Source: Marinomonas piezotolerans (GTDB lineage: Bacteria; Pseudomonadota; Gammaproteobacteria; Pseudomonadales; Marinomonadaceae). Taken from it: a DNA stretch of 64,000 bases. This document shows, in pieces, positions 54,848 through 62,993 of this stretch (within the stretch, counting starts at the first letter, position 1; each line of letters starts with the position of its first letter). The translations under genes and the position numbers were made by a program. The DNA lies in the NCBI RefSeq assembly GCF_003362755.1, contig NZ_QKRA01000004.1:62001-126000 (forward strand), written 5' to 3'. The notes under the pieces were generated by a model, which did not search any database, was not told the DNA's origin, and worked only from the letters and a program-made list of their open reading frames with translations.

Positions 54848-56230
54848 ATGTTTTCGGTTTTTGCAAAACGCTTCCCTACTATGAGTGAGATTTTACACTT
54901 ACTCTTTCCTATGATTTTGACGATGACTTTGGAGTTGTCGATCAGCGTCGTCGATACGGTGATGTTGGGGCATTATGATCCGCTACACCTTGCAGCGGTC
55001 GGTTTAGCGTCAAGTTTATGGGGCCCTGTCGCGTGTTTTATGATTGGTGTTACCTTTGGCTTAACGCCCTTGGTCACGCGACATTTGCACGGTCGCCGAC
55101 GCAGCCAAGTGAATATATACATGTCTCAAGCGCTGGGGCTTTCGCTGATCTTGGGTGTGATTGGTGCGGTAATGAGTATCACTCTATTACCCTATGCCGC
55201 TCGTTTGATGGCGACGGAAGTCGAAACTCAGCGAGTGGCTTCTGAGTACTTATATATCTTTTCGCCTACGTTTATGGCGCTGACCTTAATGACCTCCTAT
55301 AAAAATGTATTTGAAGCAGCGGGCAAACCTAGAGTGCCTCTGCTGGTCGCGACATTGAGCCTGATCTTAAATGTGATCTTCAACTACGTCTTTATCTATG
55401 GTGCATTTGGCTTTCCTGAACTAGGAGCGGCTGGTGCCGCCATTGCGTCAGTCGCAGCAGTGTACTTATCTTTGTTGGTGTTTATTTTTTATGACTTACG
55501 CATCAATCAGGATACGTTGTTCTCCAAGATTCACTGGCGCTATGTCCGCCGATTTGGCATTTTATTCAGTATTGGCATGCCTGCTGGCTTCGCGTTTTCC
55601 TTTGAAATTGGTTTGTTCTCGTCCCTCACTTGGTTGATCTCTTCGTTTGGCGATTTAGCGCTTGGGGCAGGGCAAGTCGTGATGTCTTACTCAACCATTT
55701 TGTTTACGCCTTTGATGGCTATGAGTGCTGTGACGGCGATTATTGTTGCCAAAGCAATGGCCACTAAAGGGGTGGAGGAAGTGCGGCGGCGGGTACGTAT
55801 GATTCTCGGCTTAGGGGTTGGTTATGTCACTATCTGCTTTGTACTAACCCAGACGTTTCGTGTTGAGATTCCATTACTATTTTCCAATAGTGCTGAAGTT
55901 GCGGCGTTGGCATCGGCTATTTTAGTGATTACTTCAATTTACCAGTTCCCGGATATGGTGCAGACCGTCTTTACGGGGGCTTTGCGTGGCTTCCGCGATA
56001 CGCGAACGGCAATGGTCGCGATGGGGGCCTCTTTATTTGGTCTGAGTATTCCGCTTGGTTATTGGTTGTCTCATGTGAGTCCTTGGGCTGACACTCTGAC
56101 GATTCGTGGCTTTTATATTGGCTTAGGATGTGGCTTGCTGTTGTTAGCGAGTGTGTTGTTTTGGCGCTATCGTAGGACGTTAGTAAGGTTCCGGAATCGT
56201 CGTTTGCCTCATCCTGAAGAGGTCGCATAG
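54848..56230 (+). CDS. MATE family efflux transporter (NorM-like)
   Basis: 460 residues, twelve hydrophobic segments in two related halves. Family elements are SISVVDTVMLGHYDPLHLAAVGLASSLWGP in the first half and GMPAGFAFSFEIGLFSSLTWL and FTGALRGFRDTR in the second. It exports cationic compounds or drugs with sodium or proton antiport. It ends 27 bp before a large palindromic repeat array. Confidence 0.88.
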   Translation: MFSVFAKRFPTMSEILHLLFPMILTMTLELSISVVDTVMLGHYDPLHLAAVGLASSLWGPVACFMIGVTFGLTPLVTRHLHGRRRSQVNIYMSQALGLSLILGVIGAVMSITLLPYAARLMATEVETQRVASEYLYIFSPTFMALTLMTSYKNVFEAAGKPRVPLLVATLSLILNVIFNYVFIYGAFGFPELGAAGAAIASVAAVYLSLLVFIFYDLRINQDTLFSKIHWRYVRRFGILFSIGMPAGFAFSFEIGLFSSLTWLISSFGDLALGAGQVVMSYSTILFTPLMAMSAVTAIIVAKAMATKGVEEVRRRVRMILGLGVGYVTICFVLTQTFRVEIPLLFSNSAEVAALASAILVITSIYQFPDMVQTVFTGALRGFRDTRTAMVAMGASLFGLSIPLGYWLSHVSPWADTLTIRGFYIGLGCGLLLLASVLFWRYRRTLVRFRNRRLPHPEEVA

Positions 56231-56257
56231 CCTGTTGATTTTAAGCCCGCGTCTATC

Positions 56258-56330
56258 TATTCCAAGTCCATTCTACGCTCCACGCGCAAGCGCTAGAGTA
56301 CGCTGCAAATGAACGTTGGAATGCCGCTAG
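56258..56330. repeat. Palindromic repeat unit A1
   Basis: 73 bp beginning TATTCCAAGTCCATT and ending AACGTTGGAATGCCGCTAG. The outer arms are imperfect complements, so the unit can fold into one long hairpin with a CGCGCAAGCGCTAG core. A 17-bp linker (CAGATTTTCCGTTGCTC, 56331-56347) follows. Confidence 0.85.
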
Positions 56331-56347
56331 CAGATTTTCCGTTGCTC

Positions 56348-56420
56348 TATTCCAAGTCCATTTTCCGCTCCACGCGCAAGCGCTAGAGTGCGCTGCAAAT
56401 GGACGTTGGAATGCCGCTAG
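56348..56420. repeat. Palindromic repeat unit A2
   Basis: 73 bp, almost identical to A1, ending GCCGCTAG. It is joined directly to A3. Confidence 0.85.
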
Positions 56421-56421
56421 C

Positions 56422-56490
56422 TCAAGTCCATTCTACGCTCCACGCGCAAGCGCTAGAGTGCGCTGCAAATGGACGTTGGAATGCCGCTAG
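56422..56490. repeat. Palindromic repeat unit A3 (left end trimmed)
   Basis: 69 bp identical to A2 but lacking the first few bases of the left arm; ends GCCGCTAG at 56490. Confidence 0.85.
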
Positions 56491-56503
56491 GAGGCTCTTT
56501 TGT

Positions 56504-56634
56504 AGCCTATTTCGTCAGTGTCTCATGCGTTTGCTGAGTGCTGACGCGTCGAAGCATGAGACAATGGCGCAAACGAAGGAAATTGCATGAGATGCGAGGT
56601 GATGAGCTTTAAATCAGCATCGGGGTTCCGCTAG
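56504..56634. repeat. Repeat unit B1
   Basis: 131 bp, unlike A. It contains the 9-bp inverted arms GTCTCATGC (56520-56528) and GCATGAGAC (56554-56562) and ends TTCCGCTAG, the same CTAG end as unit A. The linker CAGATTTTCCGTTGCTT follows at 56635-56651. Confidence 0.85.
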
Positions 56635-56651
56635 CAGATTTTCCGTTGCTT

Positions 56652-56724
56652 TATTTCAAGTCCATTCTACGCTCCACGCGCAAGCACTAGAGTGCGCTGC
56701 AAATGGACGTTGGAATGCCGCTAG
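56652..56724. repeat. Palindromic repeat unit A4
   Basis: 73 bp, a copy of A with few changes (GCACTAG instead of GCGCTAG in the core), ending GCCGCTAG. Confidence 0.85.
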
Positions 56725-56748
56725 CAGGTTCTTTTGTTGTTTCCTTTT

Positions 56749-56879
56749 AGCCTATTTCGTTAGTGTCTCATGCGTTTGCTGAGTGCTGACGCGTCGAAGC
56801 ATGTGACAATGGCGCAAGCGAAGGAAATTGCATGAGATGCGAGGTGATGAGCTTTAAATCAGAACCGGGGTTCCGCTAG
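56749..56879. repeat. Repeat unit B2
   Basis: 131 bp, a close copy of B1 offset by 245 bp. Its terminal CTAG includes the TAG stop codon of cobQ on the minus strand (56876-56878). Confidence 0.85.
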
Positions 56880-58354
56880 CTAGATCTAAATCTGCGGCAT
56901 TGTTCGATGAGTGCATCAATATCCATGTGTTCTTCACAGCTTGCGGCTAAACGAGCAACTTCTTTCTCACGGAAGGCTTCGTAGTCAAACTCTGTAATAT
57001 CTTTCGCCCCCGCCCATTTTAGTAGGGCGTTGAGTGTATTTTGGTCGTCAAATAATCCATGTAGGTAGGTGCCTATGATTTGATGATCGGGCGACAGGTA
57101 TCCTTCAGGCGTTCCGTCTTCAAGGATGGCAAAAGGTGTGACGTCGATCTGAAATTCAGAGAGGCCGCTGTGTATTTCGTAGCCTTTGATGGAGGCGTTG
57201 GAGAAGTCAGGTAAGTGTCCCATTCGTTGTTTTAGTTGCTTGCCGTCTTTAAGCTCGGTCTGCATCGGGATTAAGCCCAGCCCAAAGCAAGTGCTAGGTT
57301 GTGGGTTTTCTAACGCGAGTGGGTCGCTCAGGTGCTGTCCCAGCATTTGAAAACCTCCGCAGATACCAAGCAGTTTACCGCCGTAGCGTAGGTGTCGGTT
57401 TAGGTAATCGCTCCAGCCTTGGTCCTGTAAAAATGCCAAATCGCTTTGGACACTCTTACTCCCTGGTAAAATGACTAAGTCCGCAGGTGGGATGGCTTCG
57501 TTTTTGCGCACTAACGTGACTTGGACATTGGGATGATGTCTTAAAGCGTCCCAGTCGGTGTGGTTACTGGTTCGTGGTAGTACTGGTATGACGACGTTTA
57601 ACAGCGGTATGTCGGACGCTTTGACGGGGCTATGTGCGACAGCGTCTTCCGCTTCTAAGTGAAACCCCATTAGGTAAGGTAGAACCCCTAGTACGGGTTT
57701 TCCTGTGCGCTCTTCCAGCCAGTCGAGACCAGACTGAAGCAGCGATATATCGCCTCGAAAACGGTTGATAACAAATCCAATTACTCGGTCTTGCTCGCTT
57801 TCAGAAAGTAATTCTAGAGTGCCGACCAAATGCGCAAAGACGCCGCCTTTGTCTATGTCTGCAATGATGATGACAGGGCAGTCGATGCTTTCAGCGAATC
57901 CCATGTTGGCGATATCGCGCGAACGTAGGTTGATTTCTGCTGGGCTGCCGGCACCTTCAATCACGACGCTTTCGTAGCAGGACGCAAGGCGTTCGTACGA
58001 CTCTAACGCCGCGCGTTTGGCAATGTTCTTGTACTCATGGTAGCCGACGGCATCCATATTGCCGATTGATAGCCCTTGTATGATGACTTGGGCACCGGTG
58101 TCGGTATTGGGTTTGAGTAAGATCGGGTTCATGTCCACATCAAGTTCGACGCCAGCGGCATAGGCTTGCACTGCTTGAGCGCGGCCAATTTCTTTACCAT
58201 CGGGGGTGACGGCGCTGTTGAGCGCCATGTTTTGTGGCTTAAAAGGGGCGACAGATATTCCGCGCTCTTTGAATAAGCGGCAAAGGGCTGTGACTAACGT
58301 GCTTTTACCCGCATCAGAAGTAGTCCCCTGCACCATAAGATTAAAAAAACGCAT
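56876..58354 (-). CDS. cobQ: Cobyric acid synthase
   Basis: 492 residues. The N-terminal ATP domain has [22 protein letters not shown] and [11 protein letters not shown]. The class I-like glutaminase domain has [13 protein letters not shown] with the catalytic Cys and [11 protein letters not shown] with the His. It amidates four side chains of adenosylcobyrinic a,c-diamide. The start is close to and divergent from cbiB (88 bp), too short for a cobalamin riboswitch. The stop codon is provided by the repeat array; the C-terminus (QCRRFRSS) may therefore be slightly changed. Confidence 0.96.
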   Translation of the reverse strand: MRFFNLMVQGTTSDAGKSTLVTALCRLFKERGISVAPFKPQNMALNSAVTPDGKEIGRAQAVQAYAAGVELDVDMNPILLKPNTDTGAQVIIQGLSIGNMDAVGYHEYKNIAKRAALESYERLASCYESVVIEGAGSPAEINLRSRDIANMGFAESIDCPVIIIADIDKGGVFAHLVGTLELLSESEQDRVIGFVINRFRGDISLLQSGLDWLEERTGKPVLGVLPYLMGFHLEAEDAVAHSPVKASDIPLLNVVIPVLPRTSNHTDWDALRHHPNVQVTLVRKNEAIPPADLVILPGSKSVQSDLAFLQDQGWSDYLNRHLRYGGKLLGICGGFQMLGQHLSDPLALENPQPSTCFGLGLIPMQTELKDGKQLKQRMGHLPDFSNASIKGYEIHSGLSEFQIDVTPFAILEDGTPEGYLSPDHQIIGTYLHGLFDDQNTLNALLKWAGAKDITEFDYEAFREKEVARLAASCEEHMDIDALIEQCRRFRSS

Positions 58355-58442
58355 GTGGAATGTCCGATAGTTTCATTACAATGGAGCACAATTCTAGCGT
58401 AATTACGCTTTTTGTTAATTGAATCTTGTTGTGGACAACCTG

Positions 58443-59381
58443 ATGGAATTTCTTCTCGGTTATTTGTCGAGTACCGCGTTCGCTTTGATTGCAGCATTAG
58501 CGCTGGATCGCTTGTTTGGTGAGCCTAGCCGATGGCACCCATTAGTGGGGTTCGGTAAATGGGCCAGTTATTGTCGCCGACTATTGCAGTTGCCGACAGA
58601 AGTAAAAGCGTGCCATCAGCGGCTAAATGGTGTGCTCGCGTGGGGGCTAGCGGTGATTCCCTTTTTGATAGGGTTGAGTCTTTTGCTTTGGCTTCTTCCT
58701 AGTTGGATGGAGTTTATTGTCGGGACGCTCGTTTTGTATGGGGCGATTGGTTGGCAAAGTCTGCGTCAGCATAGTTTGGCGATTGCCGAGCCATTGCGTC
58801 ATGGTTGGTTAGATGAGGCGCGTGAGGCAGTTGGCCGTATTGTCAGTCGTGATACCGATTCGCTGACAGAGCCTGAGATCGCCAAGGCGGGGATCGAGTC
58901 GGTGTTAGAAAATGGTAGCGATGCTATTTTTGCACCGATTTTTTGGTTTGTTGTGTTGGGGCCTGTTGGTGCTTTGTTGTATCGCTTATCGAATACGTTG
59001 GATGCGATGTGGGGTTATAAAACAGAGTCTTTGTTGCATTTTGGCTGGTGTGCCGCACGAGTCGATGATGTACTGAATTTTATTCCTGCTCGTTTGGTAG
59101 TGCTGACGTATGCGGTTTGTGGCAACTTTGACTGTGCAATGCGCTGTGCACGACGCCAAGGGCGAGGATGGAAAAGCCCTAATGCTGGCCCAGTAATGGC
59201 GGCTGGCGCTGGAGCATTGACGGTCAGATTAGGTGGTACGGCACAGTATTTTGGTGAGGCACAACGGCGCCCAACACTCGGAGAAGGTGCTGCCCCCACA
59301 GTAGAGCATTTAGATCGGTCGGTTGGGTTAATCGACAAAGGTGTGTTTGTATGGGCGGTTTTAATATGCATTTTGATATAG
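58443..59381 (+). CDS. cbiB: Adenosylcobinamide-phosphate synthase (CbiB/CobD)
   Basis: 312 residues from the ATG at 58443, which fits the family N-terminus (ALALDRLFGEPSRWHPLVGFGKW). It has several membrane segments and the motifs IVSRDTDSLTEPEIAKAGIESVLENGSDAIFAPIFWF and NTLDAMWGYKT. It attaches the aminopropanol arm to cobyric acid. Its 3' end overlaps the next gene by 31 bp. Confidence 0.93.
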   Translation: MEFLLGYLSSTAFALIAALALDRLFGEPSRWHPLVGFGKWASYCRRLLQLPTEVKACHQRLNGVLAWGLAVIPFLIGLSLLLWLLPSWMEFIVGTLVLYGAIGWQSLRQHSLAIAEPLRHGWLDEAREAVGRIVSRDTDSLTEPEIAKAGIESVLENGSDAIFAPIFWFVVLGPVGALLYRLSNTLDAMWGYKTESLLHFGWCAARVDDVLNFIPARLVVLTYAVCGNFDCAMRCARRQGRGWKSPNAGPVMAAGAGALTVRLGGTAQYFGEAQRRPTLGEGAAPTVEHLDRSVGLIDKGVFVWAVLICILI

Positions 59382-60409
59382 CACCACCGCCACACGGTGG
59401 TGATTTGGAAACGTGGCAGCGTCAGTTTAATGAGGCCATGCATTGGTTAGATTTATCGTCAGCATGCAACAGAGAACCGTGGCCGATTCCTGCATTAGAC
59501 CCGAGGCTGTGGTACGAGCTACCCGATCAGGTACGTTTATATCAAGCTGCTCAAGAGTTCTTTGGTGTCTCTCCTATCGCGGTAGGCGCTGGGACTCAGC
59601 AGCTGATTGAAGTATTGCCGCCACTCTTTGAGTCGCAGGGGGTAGGCAAAACCGTCATGGTGCCGCTGGTCGGGTATCAAGAGCACGGTTTCTGTTGGCA
59701 GAAGTGGGGTTATACCTTGCATCATTATGAGTCAGTTTCCGAGCTACTTGAGCGAGATTGGGATGTCGCAGTGGTGATTCACCCTAACAATCCTACCGGG
59801 GAGCTGGTGAGCGAAGCGTTAAAGCAAGCGTTGCAACATCGGCTGTCACTGAGTCCATCTCGTCGCCTGATTGTGGATGAGGCGTTTATGGATGCGTCAC
59901 CTGAGTCAAGTTGGTTACGTGGAACGCTGCCTGAACAATGCGTCGTACTTCGATCCGTTGGTAAGTTCTTTGGCTTAGCAGGAGCGCGAGTGGGGTTTGC
60001 GTTCGGGGCGGAATCTTTGCGTACTCCGTTGCGCGCTTTATGTGGCCCTTGGCCAGTCGCTACACCTGCTTTAGAGCTGGTGGCGCGGGCGTTAGAAGAT
60101 CGTGCATGGCAGGTGGAGGCATCTGCCTCCATTGAAGAGCGTAATGCCTATTTTGCAGCGCATATAGTCCCTAAACTGAATACATTGTTTGACTCACAAG
60201 AGCGTTCAAACACGGCCTTGTTTTCTACGTGGCGAACGACTCCAGAGCAAGCAAAAAAAGCATTCGAGGCATTACATGGCGTCGGAATTCATATTCGCTT
60301 AGGGCAAGGTTGGGTAAGAGTTTCGCTACCCGCGGGACATGAAATGAACCGTTTGAATCAGGCGTTGGTCAAATTATTGCAAGGCCATCAGTTAAAGGAG
60401 CTAGGATGA
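59351..60409 (+). CDS. cobC: L-threonine-O-3-phosphate decarboxylase-like aminotransferase (CobC/CobD)
   Basis: 352 residues of PLP fold I, related to histidinol-phosphate aminotransferase. The N-terminus has the cobalamin-type HGGDLETWQRQF; later come HPNNPTGELVS, RRLIVDEAFMD and the PLP-lysine site SVGKFFGLAGARVGF. It supplies (R)-1-amino-2-propanol phosphate for CbiB. An ATG five codons downstream (59366) is an alternative start; both overlap cbiB. Its stop overlaps cobU by four bases. Confidence 0.88.
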   Translation: MGGFNMHFDIAPPPHGGDLETWQRQFNEAMHWLDLSSACNREPWPIPALDPRLWYELPDQVRLYQAAQEFFGVSPIAVGAGTQQLIEVLPPLFESQGVGKTVMVPLVGYQEHGFCWQKWGYTLHHYESVSELLERDWDVAVVIHPNNPTGELVSEALKQALQHRLSLSPSRRLIVDEAFMDASPESSWLRGTLPEQCVVLRSVGKFFGLAGARVGFAFGAESLRTPLRALCGPWPVATPALELVARALEDRAWQVEASASIEERNAYFAAHIVPKLNTLFDSQERSNTALFSTWRTTPEQAKKAFEALHGVGIHIRLGQGWVRVSLPAGHEMNRLNQALVKLLQGHQLKELG

Positions 60410-60933
60410 GGCATCTTGTTTTAGGTGGTGTGCGTAGCGGCAAAAGTACGTTTGCAGAACGTTGGATAACGGAACAGTCTGAGGCCGTAACTTACATTGC
60501 CACGTCGCAGATTTGGGACGAAGGGATGGCAAAGCGAGTGGAGAAACACAAAGCGTATCGTCCTGATCATTGGCGGGTTATCGAGGAGCCTATGACCCTC
60601 GCTAAGACATTATTAGCGGTTCAAGAACAATCACCCAAGTCAGGGGTAATCGTTGAATGTTGTTCGCTTTGGTTGACGAATCTATTGTGCCAAGAGGATG
60701 AGGTTCAGAAACAGGCGGAGATTGAAGCGTTTGTAACAGCTGTTGATCAGTTTAAGAGCCCTTTAATAATGGTGAGTGCTGAGGTCGGGCTTGGTATTTT
60801 ACCTATGAACGAATTGGCGCGACACTACACTGATGAAATTGGCGTATTGAACCAACGTTTAGCAACGCTTTGTGAACATGTGACGTTTGTTGCGGCGGGG
60901 TTACCCATGGCGTTAAAAAAGCCAAAAAGCTAA
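60406..60933 (+). CDS. cobU: Adenosylcobinamide kinase/guanylyltransferase
   Basis: 175 residues. P-loop GGVRSGKSTFAERW, the GMP-accepting His region RVEKHKAYRPDHWRVIEEP, and VIVECCSLWLTNLL all match CobU/CobP. It phosphorylates and guanylylates adenosylcobinamide. Start overlaps the preceding gene (ATGA). cobS and cobT, the usual next genes, are not in the window. Confidence 0.95.
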   Translation: MRHLVLGGVRSGKSTFAERWITEQSEAVTYIATSQIWDEGMAKRVEKHKAYRPDHWRVIEEPMTLAKTLLAVQEQSPKSGVIVECCSLWLTNLLCQEDEVQKQAEIEAFVTAVDQFKSPLIMVSAEVGLGILPMNELARHYTDEIGVLNQRLATLCEHVTFVAAGLPMALKKPKS

Positions 60934-61083
60934 AGTGTTTGATGTTAGTTCAGGGTTATTTCGGTTTTTTATATGGAAAAACTTTAACCGATTGGTCTAA
61001 AATGCGCGGCTTAATGATCTGGCTAACGTGCTCATCCTAGGAAGGGCGACGGATTTATAGAGTGAAACGCTTAGGAGCAAACG

Positions 61084-61581
61084 ATGAATCCCTATTCAAA
61101 AGATTTCCCTGTGTCTTGGCAAGAGCTGCATCGTGATGCGCGAGCTTTGTCTTGGCGTTTGTTAGAGCAAGGCCCATGGAAAGGCATTATTGCGATTACT
61201 CGAGGTGGTTTAGTGCCAGCCGCTATTTTATGTCGGGAAATGGATATTCGCTTGATCGATACCATTTGTGTAGTGAGTTACGACTCAGCAGAACAGGGCG
61301 GTACTGCTAATCAGCAGGGTGATTTGCGTATCTTAAAAGGTGTTGAAGGGGATGGAGAAGGCTATATCCTAATTGACGATTTGGTCGACACCGGTAAGAC
61401 GGCTCGGGAAATTCGTAAGTTGTTGCCTAAAGCGCACTTTGCAACCGTTTATGCGAAACCAGCGGGTAAGCCCTTAGTGGATACATTTATAACAGAAGTT
61501 AGCCAAGATACTTGGATTCGGTTTCCATGGGATATGGAATACACCTTCTCCACGCCATTGGCGGATCGACACAAAGGTTAA
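61084..61581 (+). CDS. gpt: Xanthine phosphoribosyltransferase
   Basis: 165 residues. The phosphoribosyl-binding loop is [19 protein letters not shown], with [12 protein letters not shown] in the pyrophosphate loop and the C-terminal [19 protein letters not shown] typical of Gpt. It salvages xanthine and guanine. It follows cobU after 150 bp with no clear link. Confidence 0.93.
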   Translation: MNPYSKDFPVSWQELHRDARALSWRLLEQGPWKGIIAITRGGLVPAAILCREMDIRLIDTICVVSYDSAEQGGTANQQGDLRILKGVEGDGEGYILIDDLVDTGKTAREIRKLLPKAHFATVYAKPAGKPLVDTFITEVSQDTWIRFPWDMEYTFSTPLADRHKG

Positions 61582-61712
61582 TAAGTGTAAAAGCCTTTGA
61601 GTTTAGCGTGTTAGGTTGTTTAAATTGCGAGACTGGTTCAGCGGTTGCAATTTTACACATAAAAAAACACCTCGTGATGCGAATTTTGAGCTAGTTTAAT
61701 TACAAGATGTGT

Positions 61713-61745
61713 GCCTTCTGTCATCATTTGAGAGAAGGCTTTTTA
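61713..61745 (+). terminator. Terminator between gpt and the DUF2914 gene
   Basis: GCCTTCT (61713-61719) pairs with AGAAGGC (61733-61739), followed by TTTTTATT. It probably ends the gpt transcript. Confidence 0.7.
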
Positions 61746-61769
61746 TTCAAAATACAAATAGGAATAACT

Positions 61770-62174
61770 ATGCGCATATCTCTGATTCGCTCGATGCTTT
61801 TAGTGGTGGCTTTATTTGGTATGTCGATCGCTTCAGCGGCAGGCACAGTAGCCAGAGCTCAGTTTGCATCCGATGTGGTAGATCGAGAGCCGATAGATAA
61901 TATCGGTGATGTCGTTAAAGTTGAGTATGGAGAAATTCAACGCGTTTATTTCTTTACCGACTTACGTGATATGGCGGGTAGCCAAGTTGTGCACCGCTGG
62001 AAATTAGATGGCGAAGTGCAAGCCGAAATACCGTTTGATATCCGAGGGGATCGTTGGCGTGTTTGGTCAAGCAAACGGTTGATGCCTGGGTTCGATGGCA
62101 TGTGGACGGTGGACATTGTCAAAGATAACGAAGTCGTCGACAGTTACTCGTTTGATTATGTCGATGAGTGGTAA
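61770..62174 (+). CDS. Exported DUF2914 protein
   Basis: 134 residues from the ATG at 61770 (AGGA upstream); the longer frame crosses the gpt terminator. A signal peptide (SMLLVVALFGMSIASAAG) precedes a small beta-rich domain with VYFFTDLRDMAGSQVVHRW, WSSKRL and a C-terminal GMWTVDIVKDNEVV, as in DUF2914. The function is unknown; periplasmic by signal. Confidence 0.75.
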   Translation: MRISLIRSMLLVVALFGMSIASAAGTVARAQFASDVVDREPIDNIGDVVKVEYGEIQRVYFFTDLRDMAGSQVVHRWKLDGEVQAEIPFDIRGDRWRVWSSKRLMPGFDGMWTVDIVKDNEVVDSYSFDYVDEW

Positions 62175-62209
62175 GATATAAGCCGAATGCAGCTTTAAGG
62201 TGATAAGAC

Positions 62210-62542
62210 ATGCCCCATATACGAGTGCGCGGCTTGCCGTTGGAAGATCTAGAATCGGTTTCAGATCTATTAGTTGAAACCTTAGCGGAGTTAACCGACA
62301 CGCCGAACTCCCATTTTACACTTGAATACCAAGCATCGACGTTCTTTGCTGTGGGCGGCGCTTCGCCTGCTTACCCTTTTATCGAAATTTTATGGTTTGA
62401 TCGTGGTGCGGCCATCAAAGCGAAGGTGGCCCAAGCGGTGGATGACTTATTTAGACCGTTGATCGAGCCAGGGCAAGATATAACGACACTGTTTACAGAC
62501 ATAAACAAAGCCGATTATTTTGAAAACGGTGCACACTTTTAG
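62210..62542 (+). CDS. DUF1904 family protein (tautomerase-like)
   Basis: 110 residues. PHIRVRGLPLEDLESVS at the start and YPFIEILWFDRGAAIKAKVAQAV fit DUF1904, distantly like the 4-oxalocrotonate tautomerase fold. The proline after the initiator Met is kept. Function unknown. A terminator follows. Confidence 0.75.
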   Translation: MPHIRVRGLPLEDLESVSDLLVETLAELTDTPNSHFTLEYQASTFFAVGGASPAYPFIEILWFDRGAAIKAKVAQAVDDLFRPLIEPGQDITTLFTDINKADYFENGAHF

Positions 62543-62570
62543 CGGATAACGCACGATCGAATGTAGATTA

Positions 62571-62605
62571 AAAGCCTTTTGGATAGACAACCAAAAGGCT
62601 TTTTT
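62571..62605 (+). terminator. Terminator after the DUF1904 gene
   Basis: AAAGCCTTTTGG (62571-62582) pairs perfectly with CCAAAAGGCTTT (62591-62602), followed by T residues. Confidence 0.9.
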
Positions 62606-62707
62606 ATTGGCTGTGACTCAAGCGAATCATGGTCAAGGTCGATTATATACTTCGCTTTGCGCGATAGAAGTCGCTTAGCATAGTGCCCATGTTGTCTAAG
62701 CCAAACA

Positions 62708-62751
62708 TTGACTGTCCAATGAGTTATTGCGTACAAATATAAGTACTTACT
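62708..62751 (+). promoter_or_regulatory. Putative promoter and operator of the antitoxin gene
   Basis: TTGACT at 62708-62713 is spaced 18 bp from TACAAA at 62732-62737. Overlapping is a GTAC-containing palindromic stretch (GTAC at 62731 and again within AAGTACTT), like the TGTACA-type operators bound by YefM. Confidence 0.4.
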
Positions 62752-62765
62752 TGAAGGAGTATATT

Positions 62766-62993
62766 ATGGATACGTTAAGCTATTCAGCCTTTAGAACTAA
62801 CCTTGCCAGTACACTCGATAAAGTGAACGACGATCATAAGCCCGTTCTCATTACTCGTCAGGGCGGTAAACCGGCAGTACTGATTAGTTTGGAAGATTTC
62901 CAAGCGTATGAAGAAACAGCTTATTTGATGGCAAGTCCCAAAAACGCCTCTCGTTTAAACGAAGCCATTGCCGAAGTGGAGAGTAACTCATGA
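62766..62993 (+). CDS. yefM: YefM/Phd-type antitoxin, orphan and C-terminally short
   Basis: 75 residues from the ATG at 62766 (AAGGAG six bases upstream). The DNA-binding half is complete: TLSYSAFRTNLASTLDKVNDD, PVLITRQGGKPAVLISLEDF and EETAYLMASPKNASRLNEAI closely follow E. coli YefM. The flexible toxin-neutralising tail ends after EVESNS, about eight residues short of E. coli YefM. The TGA stop overlaps an ATG as in yefM-yoeB operons, but that second frame stops after three codons, so no toxin gene follows. Confidence 0.88.
   Translation: MDTLSYSAFRTNLASTLDKVNDDHKPVLITRQGGKPAVLISLEDFQAYEETAYLMASPKNASRLNEAIAEVESNS

Noticed and set aside
56258..56879. Integron attC sites or a CRISPR array
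   Set aside because: The units are palindromic and spaced, but lack the GTTRRRY/RYYYAAC core sites, no integrase or cas gene is near, and the linkers are identical rather than unique spacers.
58355..58442. Cobalamin riboswitch between cobQ and cbiB
   Set aside because: The gap is 88 bp, too short for the roughly 200-nt element, and no B12-box-like sequence was seen.
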